Position numbers and translations under genes: made by a program. A stretch of DNA of 40,785 bases from Gammaproteobacteria bacterium (lineage in GTDB: Bacteria > Pseudomonadota > Gammaproteobacteria > Pseudomonadales > Pseudohongiellaceae). Of this stretch, positions 1 to 8,379 are shown piece after piece. The stretch covers positions 1 to 40,785 of the forward strand of contig JAUSMU010000313.1 in assembly GCA_030645995.1 (NCBI GenBank). Reading direction: 5' to 3'. Position 1 is the first letter of the stretch. Every line of letters begins with the position of its first letter. The notes under the pieces were generated by a model. The model saw nothing but the letters and a program-made list of their open reading frames with translations. It ran no database searches and was not told where the DNA came from.

Positions 1-127
1 TCACATTCGGTGGTGGTATCACGATGGAGTAGGCCTCGCCGTCGCCCGAGGGGGCGAAGTAGCCGTTTTCTTCCCAGTGTTTGTACCAGTGACTTTCGAT
101 CTGATTGGGTTGGTAAGTCTTGTCCAT
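1..127 (-). CDS. valS: Valine--tRNA ligase, N-terminal fragment (cut by window edge)
   Basis: Reading the minus strand from an ATG at 127 gives a 42-residue open frame that runs off the left edge. It begins [18 protein letters not shown] and ends in IPPPNV. This is the characteristic start of bacterial ValS: an opening that pairs an aspartate/glutamate with KTY, a tyrosine/tryptophan-rich helix, then the PPPNVTG stretch that leads to the HIGH-type ATP-binding motif, which lies outside the window. ValS charges tRNA-Val in the cytoplasm. It lies downstream of pepA on the same strand, the usual gammaproteobacterial neighbourhood, but the holC gene that commonly sits between them is absent here. 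The identification rests on the N-terminus only. Confidence 0.92.
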   Translation of the reverse strand, partial: MDKTYQPNQIESHWYKHWEENGYFAPSGDGEAYSIVIPPPNV

Positions 128-183
128 TGAATGCTGCAACTATGATATCGGGTGGGTGTGAAATTGGCAGTGAGTATACCTCA

Positions 184-304
184 GCAGGAGCGGGCTGCGG
201 GCAAGTTCAGCGGTGACACGCCGTGAATACGTCCGTGTTGGCTCGCTTTCGCCATCCATGGCTCAAGACGGTCGCCGCTGAACTTGCCCGCAGCCCGCTC
301 TTGC
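184..304. repeat. Long inverted repeat in the pepA-valS gap
   Basis: Two arms, 189-213 and 275-299, are perfect reverse complements over 25 bases. Pairing continues outward to 184/304 with two mismatches and inward for a few more bases. The loop of about 60 bases contains the self-complementary core CCATCCATGG. The whole unit fills most of the 190-base gap between valS and pepA and codes for nothing recognisable. It has the look of an interspersed extragenic palindrome. On either strand it would form a long hairpin that could attenuate pepA-valS read-through or protect the pepA mRNA 3' end. Only one convincing copy is present in the window. Confidence 0.8.
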
Positions 305-317
305 GGGGCAAACTCAA

Positions 318-1805
318 TCAAGCCTTTTGGCGGCGCAGGTATTCCACCAGCAGCGGCACCGGGCGGCCAGTGGCGCCTTTCTGGGCGCCAGAGAGCCAGG
401 CGGTACCAGCGATGTCCAGGTGTGCCCAGTGATACTTCTTGGTGAAGCGCGACAGGAAACAGGCGGCGGTGATGGTGCCAGCCTTGGGGCCACCGATATT
501 GGCGATGTCGGCAAAGTTGCTGTCGAGCAACGACTGATACTCCTCCCAGAGAGGCAGCTGCCATGCGAAATCCAGCGTGTGCTGGCCGATCTCCAACAGC
601 TCATCCGCCAGCGGCTGGTGTGTACTGAGCAGGGCGCTGGTCTGATCGGCGAAGGTGGCTACTGCGGCGCCTGTCAGCGTGGCAATGTCGATGACGGTCT
701 TGGGCTTGAAGCGTTCCACATAGGTGAGAGCATCGCACAACACCAGACGGCCTTCCGCGTCGGTATTCAGGATTTCGATGGTCAGGCCGGACATGCTGGT
801 GACGATGTCGCCCGGCTTGGTGGCACCAATACCAGGCATATTCTCGGCAGCGGCGATCACGCCGATGACATTGATCGGCAGGCCCAGTTCTGCCACGGCG
901 GTCATGGTGCCGATCACGCTGGCGGCGCCGCACATGTCGAACTTCATCTCATCCATGCCCAGTCCTGGTTTCAGGCTGATGCCGCCAGTGTCGAAGGTGA
1001 CACCTTTGCCCACCAGCACATAGGGTTTGCTGTCGTCTTTGCTGGCACCTTTGTATTCGATGACGATCAGTTTGGCCTCTTCCTTCGAGCCATGGCTGAC
1101 GGAGAGCAGTGAGCCCATGCCGAGCTTCTCCATCTGTTTCTCGGTGAGCACCTTGGTGCTCAGAGACTTGTAATGTCCGGCCAGCTTCACGGCGGTGTCG
1201 GCAAGATAAGTCGGCGTGCAGATATTGCCAGGCAGATTGCCCAGTTCCTTCGCGGCACTCACGCCCTTGGCTATGCTCTCACCGGCCTTCAATGCTTCGC
1301 CGAGCGCCTTGCGATTGGCATCCACAGCGCTGCTCACCGCTATGCTCTTGAGATGATGCGCGGACTTCTTCTTGCTCTTGGTGTGATCGTATTGATAGAC
1401 GTTGCTGCTGCACTCCTGCACCAGTTGAGTAATGGCCCAGGCCGCATCGCGATCCTTCAGGGGTAGCTCTGCCAGCGTAAAGGCGGCATCTTTCGCCGTC
1501 GCTTTCAGCAGAGCCTTGATGGCGGCGCCTGCAACCTTGCGGAAGTTGCGGGCATCGAGAGCTCCCTCATCACCGCAGCCAACCAGCAGAACGCGTTTGC
1601 ACAAATCGGATTTGGGATGACAGAACAGAGTGTCGCCGACTTTGCCGCTGACATCACCCGTGGCAATGATGCGGGTCAGTTCGCCTTCCAGCATGGCATC
1701 CAGGGCCGCCGCTGGCGCCGTGAGTTTCCCCTTGGTCCAAACGCCTGCGACGATGCAGTCTGTGGCTTTGGAAGGAATGCTGCCGGACTGTAATGAGTAT
1801 TTCAT
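318..1805 (-). CDS. pepA: Cytosol aminopeptidase / leucyl aminopeptidase PepA (M17)
   Basis: A 495-residue M17 metallopeptidase that releases N-terminal residues from peptides using two metal ions. In E. coli, PepA also binds DNA in Xer recombination and carAB control. The C-terminal catalytic domain is complete: GKGVTFDTGG at 266-275, Lys279, Asp290, and the family signature NTDAEGRL at 347-354 with Asp349, Glu351 and Arg353. These line up with E. coli Lys282, Asp293, Asp352, Glu354 and Arg356 at a constant offset of three. The ATG at 1805 was chosen because homology starts at MKYSLQSGS; the frame stays open upstream, but that translation does not resemble the family. It is divergent from the thioesterase-lptFG genes, across 267 non-coding bases that should hold both promoters. 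Confidence 0.96.
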   Translation of the reverse strand: MKYSLQSGSIPSKATDCIVAGVWTKGKLTAPAAALDAMLEGELTRIIATGDVSGKVGDTLFCHPKSDLCKRVLLVGCGDEGALDARNFRKVAGAAIKALLKATAKDAAFTLAELPLKDRDAAWAITQLVQECSSNVYQYDHTKSKKKSAHHLKSIAVSSAVDANRKALGEALKAGESIAKGVSAAKELGNLPGNICTPTYLADTAVKLAGHYKSLSTKVLTEKQMEKLGMGSLLSVSHGSKEEAKLIVIEYKGASKDDSKPYVLVGKGVTFDTGGISLKPGLGMDEMKFDMCGAASVIGTMTAVAELGLPINVIGVIAAAENMPGIGATKPGDIVTSMSGLTIEILNTDAEGRLVLCDALTYVERFKPKTVIDIATLTGAAVATFADQTSALLSTHQPLADELLEIGQHTLDFAWQLPLWEEYQSLLDSNFADIANIGGPKAGTITAACFLSRFTKKYHWAHLDIAGTAWLSGAQKGATGRPVPLLVEYLRRQKA

Positions 1806-2072
1806 GCTAAGTATTTCCCTGATGACGAATGCCGGTGAATCAAGCGTTAGGTGCGCTTGGAAGTTGGTCACAATCCTAAAGATATTCAGTATGTTAAGCA
1901 ATAGACGAGGGCCGGACGGGTGCTCTCCAGGGTAAAGAAGTGTACTTATCAGGCGACGGTGATTAGAATTGGCGGCCTTATCGACGGGTGGATTGCCGAT
2001 GTCTGGCAACTGACAACAACACACACCATCCGCATGCCCTGTCGGGCCATTCACTCTTACAATGGGGTCTGT

Positions 2073-2513
2073 ATGCCGCGCGTCAAAATCAGCATGCCTG
2101 AAGTATTCCTGTTCACAATGCGTTATCCGGTCGGCATCAGTGATCTCAACTATGCCAAGCACTTGAACAGTGTGGCCATGGTGCACATCGTGCATGAGGC
2201 GCGCCTGCAGTTTCTGGCTAACCTGGGTTTCACAGAGGCCAACATTTTCGGGCTGGGCATGGTCGTGACCGATCTCGCGGTGGACTATCGTTCCGAGTCG
2301 TTTGCCAATGACCTGTTGATCATCGACGTTGGTGTGGGTCGCTTCAATCGCTATGGTTGCGACATATGTTTTCAAATTACCAATTCCGCACTCGACCGCG
2401 TCGTCTGCAACACCAAGATGGGCGTGGTTTTCTTCGATTTCGACAAGCACAAGATTGCGCCTGTCCCCAAGGCCTTCCGCGAATTGCTGGGTCAGAACGA
2501 GGACTCCCTCTGA
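2073..2513 (+). CDS. Hotdog-fold acyl-CoA thioesterase family protein (4HBT/YbgC type)
   Basis: A 146-residue single hotdog domain. The N-terminal part carries SDLNYAKHLNS, the variant of the 4HBT-type active-site loop (Asp then Asn/His on the long helix), followed by HEARLQFL and a C-terminal strand ending in VFFDF. The family hydrolyses acyl-CoA or acyl-ACP thioesters in the cytoplasm; the chain specificity cannot be read from sequence. The start at 2073 (MPRVKISM) lies just before the homologous region; a GGGG stretch a few bases upstream may act as its ribosome site. A longer frame reaching 1920 is open but not family-like. It ends 25 bases before lptF on the same strand, so it is probably co-transcribed with lptF-lptG. 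Confidence 0.85.
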   Translation: MPRVKISMPEVFLFTMRYPVGISDLNYAKHLNSVAMVHIVHEARLQFLANLGFTEANIFGLGMVVTDLAVDYRSESFANDLLIIDVGVGRFNRYGCDICFQITNSALDRVVCNTKMGVVFFDFDKHKIAPVPKAFRELLGQNEDSL

Positions 2514-2538
2514 GTAACGTCGGCGCCAAGGTTTCCCT

Positions 2539-3633
2539 GTGATCATATTCCGCTATCTGGGCAGACAGATTTTCCAGGTGATGGCCGCCGTCACGGTCAT
2601 CCTGCTGGTGGTCGCGATGATCAGTCGTTTCCTGGGCTATCTCAGTCAGGCAGTGGCTGGCGAAATTACCTCTGACATCCTGGCGTTGCTGATGCTCTAC
2701 CGGCTGCCGGAGTTCCTGCTCGTGATTCTTCCCTTTGCGCTGTTTCTCGGCATTCTGCTCGCCTATGGGCGCATGTATGCGGATAACGAAATGACGGTGC
2801 TCAGCGCTTGCGGTCTGAGCCAGAAGCGACTGCTGGCGTTGACCCTCATGTGCTCTGCCGTGGTGGCGATTGTGGTGGGGTTGCTGAGCTTGCAGATAGC
2901 GCCCTGGGGGCTGACGCGAACCGAACAGTTGATGAACAGCCAGGATGAGCTGACCGAGATTGATCTGATCGTTGCGGGCCAATTCCAGGAGTTCGACGAC
3001 GGTCTGCGCACCACCTATGCCGAGACAATTACAGGAGGCACGGCGGGACGCCAGCTCAACAAGACCTTTGTGGCCTGGCGGCGGCCAGATAGTGCGGAAG
3101 GCGAGTCCCCGCTGCGCATCATTGTTGCGGACACGGCTCGCCCGGTCATAGACGAGGACAGCGGGCGTCGCTTCATGCTGCTGGAAAATGGCTATCTGTA
3201 TGATGGCGTTCCCGGTCAGGCCGGTTATCTAGTGTCCCGTTTCGAACAGCAGGCATTGTTGATGCCCGAGCAGACGCGCATCGAGGAAGTGGTACGCGAG
3301 AAGTCGATGCCGACAACTCAGTTGTGGAATTCGCCTGAGCCGGAATCCCAGGCTGAGCTGCAGTGGCGCATTTCGGCGATCCTGCTGATTCCTGTGCTGG
3401 GTCTGATCGCTGTTCCCTTGAGCCGGGTCAATCCGCGTCAGGGGCGCTTCAGCAAGCTGGTGCCGGCGACGCTCCTGTATGCGGTTTACTACGTCTCATT
3501 GCAGATGGGCATGAATCTACTGGGCGAGGGGGCGATTCCCGCCACTGTGGGGCTATGGTGGGTACACATTCTGTTTATTGCGTTCGGGCTGGTGCTGCTG
3601 TTCGGGCTGCCTGGACGTCGGCGGAGGACGTGA
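2539..3633 (+). CDS. lptF: LPS export ABC transporter permease LptF
   Basis: A 364-residue inner-membrane permease. It has three N-terminal membrane segments (about residues 12-120), a periplasmic beta-jellyroll domain (about 130-265) and three C-terminal segments (about 270-360), the LptF/LptG (YjgP/YjgQ) architecture. With LptG and the ATPase LptB it pulls lipopolysaccharide out of the inner membrane and passes it to LptC-LptA. The N-terminus IIFRYLGRQIFQV is typical of LptF. Translation begins at a GTG at 2539, preceded by AAGG about eight bases upstream; no nearer ATG fits the homology. The TGA stop overlaps the lptG ATG by one base, so translation is coupled. Confidence 0.95.
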   Translation: MIIFRYLGRQIFQVMAAVTVILLVVAMISRFLGYLSQAVAGEITSDILALLMLYRLPEFLLVILPFALFLGILLAYGRMYADNEMTVLSACGLSQKRLLALTLMCSAVVAIVVGLLSLQIAPWGLTRTEQLMNSQDELTEIDLIVAGQFQEFDDGLRTTYAETITGGTAGRQLNKTFVAWRRPDSAEGESPLRIIVADTARPVIDEDSGRRFMLLENGYLYDGVPGQAGYLVSRFEQQALLMPEQTRIEEVVREKSMPTTQLWNSPEPESQAELQWRISAILLIPVLGLIAVPLSRVNPRQGRFSKLVPATLLYAVYYVSLQMGMNLLGEGAIPATVGLWWVHILFIAFGLVLLFGLPGRRRRT

Positions 3634-4706
3634 TGAGAAAAATCGACGCCTATATTCGCAACACAGTGGTTCTCTCCATGCTGGTCGTGATGGCGTTGAT
3701 GGGTAGCCTCGACTTTATTTTTACTCTGACCGATGAACTGAGTAGCAGCGTCGAAGCATATACAGCGGGGCAGGCGTTGTTCTTCACGTTGCGCATCATG
3801 CCCACCTCCATTTACGAGATGTTGCCTTTCACGGCTCTCGGAGGGGCGTTGATCGGGCTTGGCATTCTCGCCTCGCACAACGAACTGGTTGTCATGCAGG
3901 CGGCGGGTATCAGCACTGGGCGCATCGTTTGGGCTGTGATGAAGCCGACGATCGGGGTGATGCTGCTCAGTCTGGTGCTGGGTGAGTCGGTTGCACCCCG
4001 GCTGCAGCAGCGCGCGCAGAGCGATCTCGCCATCATCGAGAGCGGCGGGCTGGCGTTGAGTTCCACCGGCGGTGACTGGCGCAAGATCGGCGACGTCTTC
4101 ATTCACGTCAACGTGATCGAGCCAGGTGGTACGCGCTTGCAGGGCGTGACCCGCTATGTGCTGGACGAGGATCGTCGTGTTGCCAGCAGCAGTTTCGCTA
4201 CCGCTGCGGAGTACGTCGACGCCAATGGTGAAAGCTACTGGCTTCTCCACGATGTTCAGGAGACGGTGTTCGGAGAAGGAACGGTTACCCTCAACCATCT
4301 GGATAGCTTCGACTGGCGGGTGGACATGTCCCCGGAGTTGCTGAGTGTGTTGCTGGTGGAGCCGGAGCGACAGTCCATCTCGGGTCTTTACCGCTTTGCC
4401 AATTACTTCGAAAACGAAGGATTGGAGAGCAGTAGCTACTATCTCGCCTTCTGGAAGAAGTTGTTGCAGCCATTGGCGACTGCGTCACTGGTCTTGCTGG
4501 CGATCTCTTTTGTGTTTGGGCCGCTGCGCAGCGCCACCATGGGGTCGCGGATATTCGTCGCTATCAGCATCGGGCTGGTGTTCACGATCATGCAGCGGGT
4601 GATGGGGCCAGCGAGTCTGCTGTACGGGTTCAGCCCACTGGTGGCGGTTCTGGTGCCGATCGCGATTTGTTTGTTGCTGGGGATAGTGTTGTTGCGCCGG
4701 GTGTAA
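3633..4706 (+). CDS. lptG: LPS export ABC transporter permease LptG
   Basis: A 357-residue partner of LptF with the same plan: three membrane helices, a periplasmic jellyroll domain, then three helices. The N-terminus RKIDAYIRNTVV matches the LptG interface helix. The LptF-LptG heterodimer forms the cavity through which lipopolysaccharide enters the Lpt bridge. The ATG at 3633 shares its A with the lptF stop codon (TGATG), so the two are translated as a pair. The gene ends 27 bases from the convergent RDD gene. The frame is open further upstream inside lptF, but that translation is meaningless. Confidence 0.95.
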   Translation: MRKIDAYIRNTVVLSMLVVMALMGSLDFIFTLTDELSSSVEAYTAGQALFFTLRIMPTSIYEMLPFTALGGALIGLGILASHNELVVMQAAGISTGRIVWAVMKPTIGVMLLSLVLGESVAPRLQQRAQSDLAIIESGGLALSSTGGDWRKIGDVFIHVNVIEPGGTRLQGVTRYVLDEDRRVASSSFATAAEYVDANGESYWLLHDVQETVFGEGTVTLNHLDSFDWRVDMSPELLSVLLVEPERQSISGLYRFANYFENEGLESSSYYLAFWKKLLQPLATASLVLLAISFVFGPLRSATMGSRIFVAISIGLVFTIMQRVMGPASLLYGFSPLVAVLVPIAICLLLGIVLLRRV

Positions 4707-4733
4707 CAACAGGCTGTGGGAGCGGGCCGTTGT

Positions 4734-5291
4734 TCAGAACGGGAGCGCGCTCTTGGGCAGGACGATCACGCGGGTTCCTGAGAATTTGTCGTGCAGTGCA
4801 TCGCCATTGCGATCGATGTACAGCCACAGGTAGCCGATTCCGAAGCAGAAGAAGGCTGGCCACGCCAGCAGAAAGCGCAACACTCCTTGCCTCAGGCTCA
4901 TCAACTTCCCATCGACATTCACTGCCTTGATACGCCAGGCAATCATGCCCAGTGTCTGGCCGGTGCGCATCCAGAACCAGATGTAGAAGGTCGACGCGCT
5001 GAGCACCTCTCCTGTAAAGAGGATCACATCCAGCACGGGGTCCGTCTGCACGCGGCCATCCACCAGCTGGCTGGTATCCGCCCCAACGATGAATTGTAGC
5101 GCGAAGCCCATTGTCATCCAGATGGCTGCCACCAGAAACGCGTCGTACAGCAGAGCTGCCAGACGGCGCAGCAGCCCGGAGGAAACAGCTGCTTCCTGTT
5201 CTGCTGCTGCATCAGTCGATGCTTCGGTCGATGTTTTGATCGATGCTGCCGCACCGCTGTTTTCGTCCTGCTTATCGCGCGTTCTAGTCAT
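4734..5291 (-). CDS. RDD family membrane protein
   Basis: A 185-residue protein. A hydrophilic N-terminal tail (about 35 residues, rich in Ala, Ser, Thr, Asp and Glu) precedes RRLAALLYDAFLV, which carries the arginine-aspartate pattern that names the RDD family. Three to four hydrophobic segments follow, with a second conserved block around QTLGMIAWRIK. RDD proteins sit in the inner membrane; a few are linked to sodium/proton antiport, most have no known role. Only four bases separate its ATG from the pntB stop codon, so it is the last gene of the pntAA-pntAB-pntB operon. Co-expression with a proton pump is suggestive, but the function is unproven. Confidence 0.88.
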   Translation of the reverse strand: MTRTRDKQDENSGAAASIKTSTEASTDAAAEQEAAVSSGLLRRLAALLYDAFLVAAIWMTMGFALQFIVGADTSQLVDGRVQTDPVLDVILFTGEVLSASTFYIWFWMRTGQTLGMIAWRIKAVNVDGKLMSLRQGVLRFLLAWPAFFCFGIGYLWLYIDRNGDALHDKFSGTRVIVLPKSALPF

Positions 5292-5295
5292 GCCC

Positions 5296-6774
5296 TTACA
5301 GTTCCTTCACGGCCTGAATCAGCTCGTTGACGGCCTTCTGGCCATCGCCGAACAGCATGCGGGTGTTGTCGAGCAGGAACAGCGGGTTCTCCACTCCGGA
5401 GAAGCCTGTGCCACGGCCACGCTTGATCACGATGACGTTGTCGGACTGCTCGGCATTGAGGATCGGCATGCCGAACAGCGGGCTGCTCGGGTCATTCTTC
5501 GCAGCCGGGTTCACCACGTCGTTGGCTCCGATCACCAGCGTCACGGTGGTGTTCTGGAAGTCAGCGTTGATGTCTTCCATGTCATAGATCAGATCATAGG
5601 GGACGCCCGCTTCGGCCAGCAGCACGTTCATGTGCCCTGGCATGCGGCCCGCCACCGGGTGAATCGCGAACTTCACTTTCACGCCTTTTTCGATGAGCAA
5701 CTGCGTCAGTTCCCACACCTTGTGCTGGGCCTGGGCGACTGCCATGCCGTAGCCGGGGATGATCACAACCTGACTGGCATAGGCCATCATGATGCCGACG
5801 TCCTGACCCTGAATTTCCTTCATCGAGCCGCCGCCTTCCACTGCGCCTGCGCTGGCCACTTGAGTGGTGCCGAAGCCGCTGAAGAACACGTTGCTGACGG
5901 AGCGGTTCATGGCCTTGGCCATCAGGTGGGTCAGAAGGGTGCCCGCTGAACCAACCACGGTGCCAGCGATGATCATGGCAGCATTGCCCAGTACATAGCC
6001 TTCAAAACCCACGGCCAGACCGGTCAGAGCGTTGAATAGCGAGATGATCACCGGCATGTCTGCGCCACCCACGGGCACGGTGATGAACACGCCGAGGATC
6101 AGGGCCAGCGCAAAGAACACGACGATGGGCATCAGGTCGCCAGTGAAGAACACCGCGACACCGAAGCCGACCATCACCAGTGCCAGCACCAGATTGATCA
6201 GCTGCTGTTGTGGCAGCAGTTTGCTGGTGTTCAGTCGTCCATCCAGCTTCGCCCACGCGATGATACTGCCGCTGAAGGCGATGGTGCCGATGATGGCGCC
6301 CAGAATGGCGAGAATGGTGATGTCGGTGCCCATGGCCTCGGAGATGCTGGTCGGCGCGACATTCAGGGTTTCGAGACCGATTGCTCCCAGCAGACTGGCA
6401 GGCTCCGCTCCGGCGGCGACTTCGCCTTGTGCTTTCAGCAATTCCACGGCCGCGATGGTGGCTGCTGCGCCACCGCCCATGCCGTTGTACATGGCGATCA
6501 TTTGCGGCATGTTGGTCATCGCGACCTTCTTGCCGGTGACCCACGCATAGCCGCCGCCGATGGCGATGGCGATGATGATCAGGATGTAATTGGTGACGGC
6601 CTGTGGATTATCAGACAGTTCCGGCGCCAGGAAGGTCACCAGAGTGGCCAGCACCATGCCGACGCCGGCCCAGTGAATGCCGCGGCGCGCGGTCACGGGA
6701 GAACTCATCTGCTTGAGGCCCAGAATGAACAGCGCCGCTGCCAGGAAATAGGTTGCTTGAATGAGGATTCCCAT
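5296..6774 (-). CDS. pntB: NAD(P) transhydrogenase subunit beta PntB
   Basis: A 492-residue inner-membrane protein. Roughly the first 290 residues form about nine membrane helices (domain II, proton channel). The C-terminal part is the NADP(H)-binding domain III with the GYGMAVAQAQ dinucleotide loop, the HPVAGRMPGHMNVLLAEA block and the later VIKRGRGTGF segment. The enzyme couples hydride transfer from NADH to NADP+ to proton entry, and so supplies NADPH. Its length matches other PntB proteins. The ATG at 6774 directly abuts the pntAB stop codon, and a GGAGAGAAG ribosome site lies inside the end of pntAB. Confidence 0.96.
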   Translation of the reverse strand: MGILIQATYFLAAALFILGLKQMSSPVTARRGIHWAGVGMVLATLVTFLAPELSDNPQAVTNYILIIIAIAIGGGYAWVTGKKVAMTNMPQMIAMYNGMGGGAAATIAAVELLKAQGEVAAGAEPASLLGAIGLETLNVAPTSISEAMGTDITILAILGAIIGTIAFSGSIIAWAKLDGRLNTSKLLPQQQLINLVLALVMVGFGVAVFFTGDLMPIVVFFALALILGVFITVPVGGADMPVIISLFNALTGLAVGFEGYVLGNAAMIIAGTVVGSAGTLLTHLMAKAMNRSVSNVFFSGFGTTQVASAGAVEGGGSMKEIQGQDVGIMMAYASQVVIIPGYGMAVAQAQHKVWELTQLLIEKGVKVKFAIHPVAGRMPGHMNVLLAEAGVPYDLIYDMEDINADFQNTTVTLVIGANDVVNPAAKNDPSSPLFGMPILNAEQSDNVIVIKRGRGTGFSGVENPLFLLDNTRMLFGDGQKAVNELIQAVKEL

Positions 6775-7083
6775 TTATTTCTTCTCTCCAGCTGCGCCTT
6801 TCTTGTCGCTGGCCTTGAACATCTCCAGCATGCGTTCGGTCACCACATAGCCACCGACTGCGTTGCCAGCAGCGAGCAGTACGGCGATGAAGCCAATAGC
6901 TTGTTGTGTTGGATTCTCGGCGATACCGAGAGCAATCATCGCGCCTACCAGCACAATGCCGTGAACGAAGTTGGAGCCTGACATCAGCGGCGTATGCAGA
7001 ATAACCGGCACCTTACTGATGATCTCGAAGCCAGTGAATCCGGCGAGCATGAATATGTATAACGCGGCTAATCCTTCGATCAT
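6775..7083 (-). CDS. pntAB: NAD(P) transhydrogenase subunit alpha part 2 (PntAB)
   Basis: A 102-residue membrane protein corresponding to the C-terminal membrane part of the one-piece E. coli PntA. It has three to four hydrophobic helices with the conserved core FTGFEIISKVP, HTPLMSGSN and a basic, soluble tail (KKGAAGEKK). It belongs to the proton-conducting domain II together with PntB. A separate alpha-2 gene is the three-gene arrangement known from Rhodospirillum and many proteobacteria. Its ATG overlaps the pntAA stop by four bases and its stop codon touches the pntB start, so the subunits are translationally coupled. Confidence 0.95.
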   Translation of the reverse strand: MIEGLAALYIFMLAGFTGFEIISKVPVILHTPLMSGSNFVHGIVLVGAMIALGIAENPTQQAIGFIAVLLAAGNAVGGYVVTERMLEMFKASDKKGAAGEKK

Positions 7084-8213
7084 TTTGCACCCCCTTCCAC
7101 TTTATTCCTGACTGTCGCGTTGACGATCTCGCCACCATGGGTAACGAGACTGTCCTTGAGAATCTGGTCTTCCAGATCAATCGTGATCTTCCCATCTTTG
7201 ACCAGCAGGGCCAGCAGATTCAGCAGGTTTTTCGCATACAGCTCGCTCGCGTGGCCGCTGACGGTACTCGGCACGTTGAGAGGGCCGTAGATTTTCACGC
7301 GGTTGTGCAGAATGGTTTGATCGGGCTGCGTCAGTTCGCAGTTGCCGCCACCTTCAGCTGCCAAGTCGACGATGACCGAACCGCCTTTCATGCGCTCTAC
7401 CATCTCGCGGGTGATGATCTTTGGAGAGGGGCGTCCGGGAATTGCAGCAGTGGTGATCACGACATCGGCTGCCGCCACATGATTCGCCAGAATGGCCTGC
7501 TGTTGTGCCTTCTCTTCGGCGGTGAGCTCACGGGCATAGCCGCCTGTGCCTTCCGCTTTGATGTCGATGTCGACGAACTTGGCGCCCAGTGATTCGACTT
7601 GATCCTTCACCGCCGCCCGCACGTCATAGCCTTCGACGATGGCGCCGAGACGACGTGCTGTCGCAATGGCCTGCAATCCCGCAACGCCGGCGCCAATGAT
7701 CAGCACCTTGGAGGGGCGAACCGTACCGGCTGCCGTGGTCAGCATGGGGAAGAATTTGCCGAGCAGCGTGCTGGCGATGAGGACTGCCTTGTAACCGGCA
7801 ATGGAGGCTTGTGATGAGAGCGCGTCCATCGCCTGGGCTCTGGAAATTCGAGGAATCATCTCCATCGAGAATGCGGAGATGTTCTTTTCCTGCAAGCGTT
7901 TGAAGCGATCCGTGTCCGAGTAGGGATTGAGGTAGCCAATGACGATCGTTCCCGGCTTCAGTTGCCCGATCTGCTCGTTCGACAGAGGGTTGACGGTCAG
8001 CAGGATGTCGGCGCTGTTGTATAGAGCGGTCTCATCACTGACGATATCCGCCCCTGTGTAGTCGCTGTCGCCGTGCCCCGCTGTTTCGCCTGCGCCGCTC
8101 TGAATGCTGACGCTGATTCCTAGTGCTGTGAGCCGTTTGACGACATCCGGCACCATGGCGACTCGTTGCTCCCCCACACGTACCTCTTTCGGCACGCAAA
8201 CCCTTATCGTCAT
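7080..8213 (-). CDS. pntAA: NAD(P) transhydrogenase subunit alpha part 1 (PntAA, NAD-binding)
   Basis: A 377-residue soluble subunit (domain I) that binds NAD(H) at the cytoplasmic face. The N-terminus PKEVRVGEQRVAMVP is the alanine dehydrogenase/PNT signature. The Rossmann segment VLIIGAGVAGLQAIATARRLGA follows in the middle, with the YDVRAAVKDQVESLGA block after it. The ATG at 8213 was preferred over an in-frame one at 8270 because homology starts at MTIRVCVPKE and a GAGGGG ribosome site lies about eight bases upstream. It heads the operon pntAA-pntAB-pntB-RDD. The AT-richer stretch 8214-8379, between it and the upstream gene, should carry the promoter. Confidence 0.95.
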   Translation of the reverse strand: MTIRVCVPKEVRVGEQRVAMVPDVVKRLTALGISVSIQSGAGETAGHGDSDYTGADIVSDETALYNSADILLTVNPLSNEQIGQLKPGTIVIGYLNPYSDTDRFKRLQEKNISAFSMEMIPRISRAQAMDALSSQASIAGYKAVLIASTLLGKFFPMLTTAAGTVRPSKVLIIGAGVAGLQAIATARRLGAIVEGYDVRAAVKDQVESLGAKFVDIDIKAEGTGGYARELTAEEKAQQQAILANHVAAADVVITTAAIPGRPSPKIITREMVERMKGGSVIVDLAAEGGGNCELTQPDQTILHNRVKIYGPLNVPSTVSGHASELYAKNLLNLLALLVKDGKITIDLEDQILKDSLVTHGGEIVNATVRNKVEGGAK

Positions 8214-8379
8214 TACATCCACCCCTCGTGAACTGCTCTTAAAAAGTGCGCGGAGTATACCACTGATCACAAAAGGTAATGAATTGCAGGAAGCATCAAG
8301 TCTCTTGCTTAAGGCTGATTTTGTCGTATTTCAGAAGCTTCTTTGCGGGAAATCATTAGTGGATGACGTGATCCGACTT

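Noticed and set aside
1806-2546. Upstream extension of pepA as one 742-residue frame
   Set aside because: The extra part lies antisense to the thioesterase gene and has no family resemblance; homology begins at the ATG at 1805.
4707-4760. Possible degenerate copy of the pepA-valS palindrome (GGGAGCGGGC near 4717)
   Set aside because: Only short GC-rich stretches are shared; the arms do not pair, so it is not a convincing second copy.
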